A program made the position numbers and the translations under genes. This document shows, one piece after another, positions 60,301 to 64,000 of a DNA stretch of 64,000 nucleotides (position 1 is the stretch's first letter; the number at the start of each line of letters is the position of its first letter). Under the pieces are notes generated by a model, which saw only the letters and a list, made by a program, of their open reading frames with translations, had not been told where the DNA came from and ran no database searches. The stretch lies in contig JBBCBC010000027.1 of assembly GCA_037126765.1 (NCBI GenBank), positions 4,550,406-4,614,405 on the forward strand. Reading direction: 5' to 3'. The stretch comes from Stenogyne calaminthoides (taxonomy: Eukaryota > Streptophyta > Magnoliopsida > Lamiales > Lamiaceae).

Positions 60301-62106
60301 GCTTTACTTGGGCCTGGAATAATACTTGACGGGTGTGGATGCACCAAAAAATATTTTAAGGCCTTACTTGGACCTGAGGTAATACTTTAGGGGCCTATAT
60401 GTACCTTTTCCGGGAAGAGAACATTATTGTGAAAAGAGTTATACTTAGCGAACACCACCTTTGTGCTAAACTTGTGTATTCTGACAATGACTGCTTACCA
60501 TTAATTTGTGAATAGAACAGAGACCGGCAATCTTTATAGCGCTCGTGCCCTGAAATGTCCCAGAGTTCAATAAAAAATCCTCTCTCAGCATCACCTTTGA
60601 TGCTACTTGATGAGCTAGACGAACTACCATAAGTAGTATGCTGAAAGATCAAAAATGTATCAATTTCACAAAAAAAAGATCAGTAACCAATTCATTCAAG
60701 GACGATAGAATAAAAGGCTTACCTTGACACTTACAGAACAGCCAACAGTTTGAGAAGGGCGAGCAATGGAAGAACTTTTCATTATTAGATGAACAAGAGA
60801 AGTTTTCCCCACACCTGAACAAACATTGCAGTTAAGATGGAAAATATCACTGATTATAATGTATATAAGTGAAAATTGCAACTCCACGAGGCTAGTATTG
60901 GAAATTAGGTTTCAATCACTTCAGATCTATCTAAGAATAGGAACATTTTTGCCACAACGGTTTGATTAAATGTACAATTTTACCTAAAAAAAAATTAAGA
61001 CCCTAATTTGCCATTATAATATGAAAAGATTGCACAGTTTAACACTACACAATTGTCTCAAACAACTACTTCACTATTTTCATAAGTGGAAAATTATAGT
61101 ATTAAATTTTCCTAAATTTCATATAAATATAATGTTTAAGAGGATGTAAAATTAATGGACTGGGGTAAGTTTGGTATTTTAGAAAAATAATTACAGTAAA
61201 AACAGACCATTAGACCAAACCTTTGGGATATGCATGACCTTTGCACTAAATTTTACAACCATGGACACAGTGTTGCAGAGAATATAAAGAACATCTACAA
61301 AAAAATCCAAATAGCAAGAAACTCTAAGTTGGTCTCCTCAAAGCTGTTAGGAAGTATCAATGGTTCAAATACCATTAAATACAATATCCTAGAAAAGCAT
61401 AACCAAATCAATTATAGAGGAAGAAGAGAACCTAAAGCATGTGCGTTCATATACAATAATGTTAGTAAAAAATCCATATGAATTCAGCAGAATTTATTCA
61501 CCGATTAGCACTTTTGGTTGCAATAGTTGGGTCATAACAATCCAAATTTAGATAGATGGTAAATCTGTGTATTGAGGTCAAAGTATGACTCCACAGTGCT
61601 GTGTTTGAATATTATAATCTGATTCGAATTACTCAGAAATAGAAGAACCCCTAATGTCATAATTACTTGCTTAAATAACTCAAAACCATGTCCCAAACCA
61701 CTAATATTTCTTCCACCATATACGCGTATTACATCAGCACCTTAGGTTATGCTTCATCAAAATCAACAGTCTAAACTTCAGTTAATCAATAACTTGTGAA
61801 ATCCAGGACGCCAACAAACTTCAGTTCTTAGACTAGGCTCATAATTTTCATTTAAATCCATGAAACATTGCCATAAAGCATAATCTACCAACTGTAATAT
61901 AACCATCAAAGATCAACCCATATAAAAACATCTTGGAAGAAAAATGGAGATACACAAGGAAAATATATTGAATAACAATGACGAAAACACGAAATTCAAA
62001 ACAATATCAAGTTACCTGAATCCCCAACAACAAGCACTCTGACCTGCCCAACAGGAGGTCCACTGTTGTGCTCTTTCGTCTTCCTCTCCCTTTCCCTCCA
62101 AAACAT
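57381..62106 (-). CDS. LIP1: LIGHT INSENSITIVE PERIOD1-type small GTPase
   Basis: Seven exons on the minus strand: 62106-62016, 60814-60723, 60640-60499, 59588-59284, 58764-58711, 58631-58504 and 57573-57381. All junctions are GT-AG and in phase, giving 334 residues, close to Arabidopsis LIP1. G1 GDSGVGKTS at 28-36, an unusual G3 reading WDISGHE at 88-94 in place of DTAGxE, and NKAD at 159-162. A Ser run at 67-74 and a Gly/Pro stretch at 144-153 interrupt the GTPase fold, as in LIP1. The C-terminal third is Pro rich (PPPTLYPQQP) and ends RSKRTDINV, with no prenylation cysteine. LIP1 is a plant-specific, Ras-like GTPase in nucleus and cytoplasm that dampens light input to the circadian clock. 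Introns 4 and 6 hold transposon insertions; intron 1 is 1.2 kb. Confidence 0.95.
58200..58370. mobile_element. TTGCACGGTGCAA-family MITE in LIP1 intron 6
   Basis: Family words ACAACTAATACATTCGAATA, ACAGCTAATATTGTTTACAA and CCAGTTGCACGGTAAAAC. A shorter fragment lies at 57606-57660 (TGTTCAATGGAAACAACTAA). Confidence 0.65.
58391..58484. mobile_element. Near-perfect 94-bp foldback in LIP1 intron 6
   Basis: The arms start TACCCTGCAGGGCACTGC and pair for the first 32 bases with a single mismatch, then more loosely to the centre, about 40 of 47 in all. Each end carries CCTGCAGG. It is short, GC-rich for this region and would form a strong RNA hairpin on either strand. Most likely a tiny MITE; a small-RNA precursor is possible. 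Confidence 0.7.
58829..59263. mobile_element. Mutator-like MITE in LIP1 intron 4
   Basis: Left end GGCACGATGCATCAAATTGT and CCCTAAATTATCAAC; the right end, reversed, GGCATAATTGCATCAAAAAG and GTCCCTAAACTATCAG. Inner words AACTATTTTTTGTTT are also inverted. The flanking nine bases TAATCTAAA and TTATCTGAA agree in seven, suggesting an eroded 9-bp duplication as made by Mutator-type elements. Confidence 0.65.
60296..60402. repeat. Direct repeat in LIP1 intron 3
   Basis: TTTAAGGCTTTACTTGGGCC and TTTAAGGCCTTACTTGGACC lie 59 bases apart, each followed by a TGAGGTAATACTTK-like phrase. They look like the end of a small transposon. Confidence 0.5.
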
Positions 62107-62955
62107 AGCTCTTCTCTTCCCAACACGCAGAAGGATCCGATAATAGTACTCAACTGCTACCTTAGGTCCATCACAAGATACCCTAAATCCCCACGGGGAA
62201 AAAAAGCAGTTTCGAATAGGACCTTTCAGATTCCAATTCCAAACCGATTTCACCCAAACAATTGCTTCAAGCCGAAGGGCACATCATTGCGAATCCTTGT
62301 ACTATTCAAATACGGCAAATTTCAAACGAATCGCCTTCAGTTCTAACTAAACAGCCCCAAAAATCAGTTAATTCAACCTAATAATGCTAAAAAACGAAAG
62401 GGCTTAACACAAAATTCCTCCTACCTTCTTCAATGCACAAAAATGCAACCAAGATATACAACCAGTCAACCAAACAGCATTAAGCCATTAGCTACGCGTA
62501 AACTTCAGCTTTCTACGAAAAAACTGACGAGCGTGAGCTTCTATGTACGTGAATCACCGAAATGAAAACAAATGATCTGAGATGAGATTTCTTAAAACAA
62601 TTGACGAAAATTCTAGACAAGGTTGGATCGATACGATAGGTTGAGTCAGGCGCAGCGGGCTTGATCGGCAGTTTGAACGGTTGGGTTTCAGCTACTGGAA
62701 CTCGAAGAAGCGATTGGCGATGCTTATGAAACGCGACTTTGATTGCAGATCTGGGGAAAAACGACTTTATGTAAATAGAACGCTTTCATCTTAGATTAAA
62801 TTAAAATATTTGAACTCAACTCCATTACAAAATTAGGAGTTGAATTTTACTAGGAATGGGTAAAAAAATTAAAAAAATATCTCGAGCTCGATCAATTGGT
62901 GTTTATAAACTGAATTACTTTTATAAATAATTTACCGTATGTTAATTTTTTGGCA
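62107..62955 (-). other. LIP1 5' leader and promoter region
   Basis: Upstream of the LIP1 ATG the DNA is less AT-rich up to about 62765, fitting a transcribed leader and possibly a leader exon (62520-62760). I cannot fix the transcription start. No other gene is seen. Confidence 0.45.
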
Positions 62956-63337
62956 AATTCTCATGTGCATCATTTCACCGTATGTTTATAAAATTGGTGC
63001 AAATGGATTTTTTTTTAGTTTTTTTTTTTCATTTTTTTCTTTAGTTTTTTACCCGACCCGAACTTGGCCCGATTGGTTCATGGTTCACATGACCTGAATG
63101 GGTTTAGAATTTTCTTTCCCTTTTCTTTTTAGTTTTTTCAATTTTTTAGGATCCAACCCGACCCGATCCGAACCCGGACCAAGTGGTTCACTGTTCACCC
63201 TACCCAAATAGTTAATGGTTTAGGGTTTAAGGTTCATGATTTAGATTTAGGATTCATGGTTCATCTAAATTAAAATTGAATTCAATTGCACCAATTGCAC
63301 CTTGTTCAATTGGTGCACACAAGCATCACTCTAAATT
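62956..63337. mobile_element. MITE carrying degenerate GGGTTTGGG-type sequence, copy 2
   Basis: Left TCTCATGTGCATCATTTCAC; the right end, reversed, is AGAGTGATGCTTGTGTGCAC. The interior has two ACCCGACCCGAAC-like blocks and GGTTCATGGTT words, in the same order as 34109-34408. Confidence 0.6.
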
Positions 63338-64000
63338 TTTTGTGATAACTTTATGATACACAGTTTATATATCAATAGCTATAAATCCAAATGTTAAAAA
63401 ATAAAATAAAATAAAATTCAACCTAAAATAAATATAATTAAGTGAATAGATATGATTTGTTGGAAAATGTGCTACTCTAAGAGAGCTTCGATTCGATATA
63501 TTATTCGTCCATTTTGAAGTTTTGGTGAATGAGAAATTAATTTTTAAAATTATTGCAATGGAAAATTGGGAAATGGAGAAACAAGGGGCTACGATCTTGG
63601 GAAAAGGACAAAGAATTAGGATTTATGCGGATACTATTCCAGCAATAGCTAATACATTTCTCCATTCATTTTGATCATTTTTTCGTTTGCGTCCCGGTGT
63701 GATATCTCGAGCAAAATATAATGCTAATATCATTGCTCTTTGATCGTTGTATTTTGGAAAACAAATGTTCTACAATTCATTTACACAGAGGGTGAATGAC
63801 ATAATTTATTTTTAAAAAATCTTGTGTAACACGATTCTCGATTCCTCGTTTTTATACATTTTTAGTCATTTATGGTGCATCCCCACTAACAAGATTATGT
63901 AACTACTGATTTGATATCAAATACGCTTGGAGGAATTTCATGACAATTGTTGATATTTGATCGACCTAGAACAAATCTCATTAATCCAGACTGCTTGGCG
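63338..64000. other. Right-edge intergenic DNA
   Basis: No gene recognised. A 38-codon plus-strand frame near 63559 has mixed composition but no match that I know. Confidence 0.45.

Noticed and set aside
63559..63678. 38-codon frame near the right edge
   Set aside because: Short, unmatched, no splice context; not enough to call a gene.
1..64000. CRISPR arrays, bacterial operons, organelle insertions
   Set aside because: Introns, MITEs and LTR elements show a plant nuclear region; no spaced direct-repeat array and no clear chloroplast or mitochondrial gene piece was found by eye.

Overview
This is nuclear DNA from a flowering plant. It is AT-rich, its genes carry GT-AG introns, and it holds a Ty1-copia LTR retrotransposon plus many small plant-type MITEs. 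All five genes have clear angiosperm counterparts. Gene content, and the style of the retroelement, fit a eudicot. An asterid such as a Lamiales species is my guess, but I cannot prove it from the sequence.

Layout. 1-943 is the right part of an LTR that runs off the left edge. 1118-15104 is a complete, very large (about 14 kb) copia element of the same family. It has a 5-bp ATATA target duplication, two LTRs of about 1.46 kb, an initiator-Met-tRNA primer site, gag, a broken pol (protease-integrase-RT-RNaseH), about 5 kb of accessory sequence with a long extra sense frame and a short antisense frame, and a polypurine tract. 15110-25800 is gene-poor: MITEs, local duplications, a tandem repeat and one short unrecognised coding-like remnant on the minus strand. 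26024-31973 (+) is a ten-exon DRG1-type GTPase gene. 32334-34408 is a nest of small transposons, including a tRNA-derived SINE. 34959-37042 (-) is a small three-exon gene for a NOI/RIN4-like protein that simple ORF calling misses. 37043-47900 is another repeat desert with a foldback element of about 1 kb. 47906-52206 (+) is a nine-exon ABCF5-type gene, 52951-54862 (-) a two-exon CYP96A-type P450, and 57381-62106 (-) a seven-exon LIP1-type small GTPase. 62107-64000 holds the LIP1 5' flank and more repeats.

The genes do not form a pathway. They are housekeeping or regulatory (DRG1 and ABCF5 in translation, LIP1 in light input to the clock), plus one surface-lipid-type P450 and one membrane-anchored immunity-type small protein. 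The order NOI - ABCF5 - LIP1 resembles, from memory, the Arabidopsis At5g64850 - At5g64840 - At5g64813 neighbourhood, which suggests conserved microsynteny.

The most unusual signals are these. (a) In patches of the retroelement CAG reads as CGA and CTG as TCG; this can be shown directly between LTR copies and coincides with many of the pol frame breaks. (b) One MITE family with a TTGCACGGTGCAA core lies in an intron of every one of the five genes. (c) The copia element carries a large accessory region with its own promoter-like signals in both directions.
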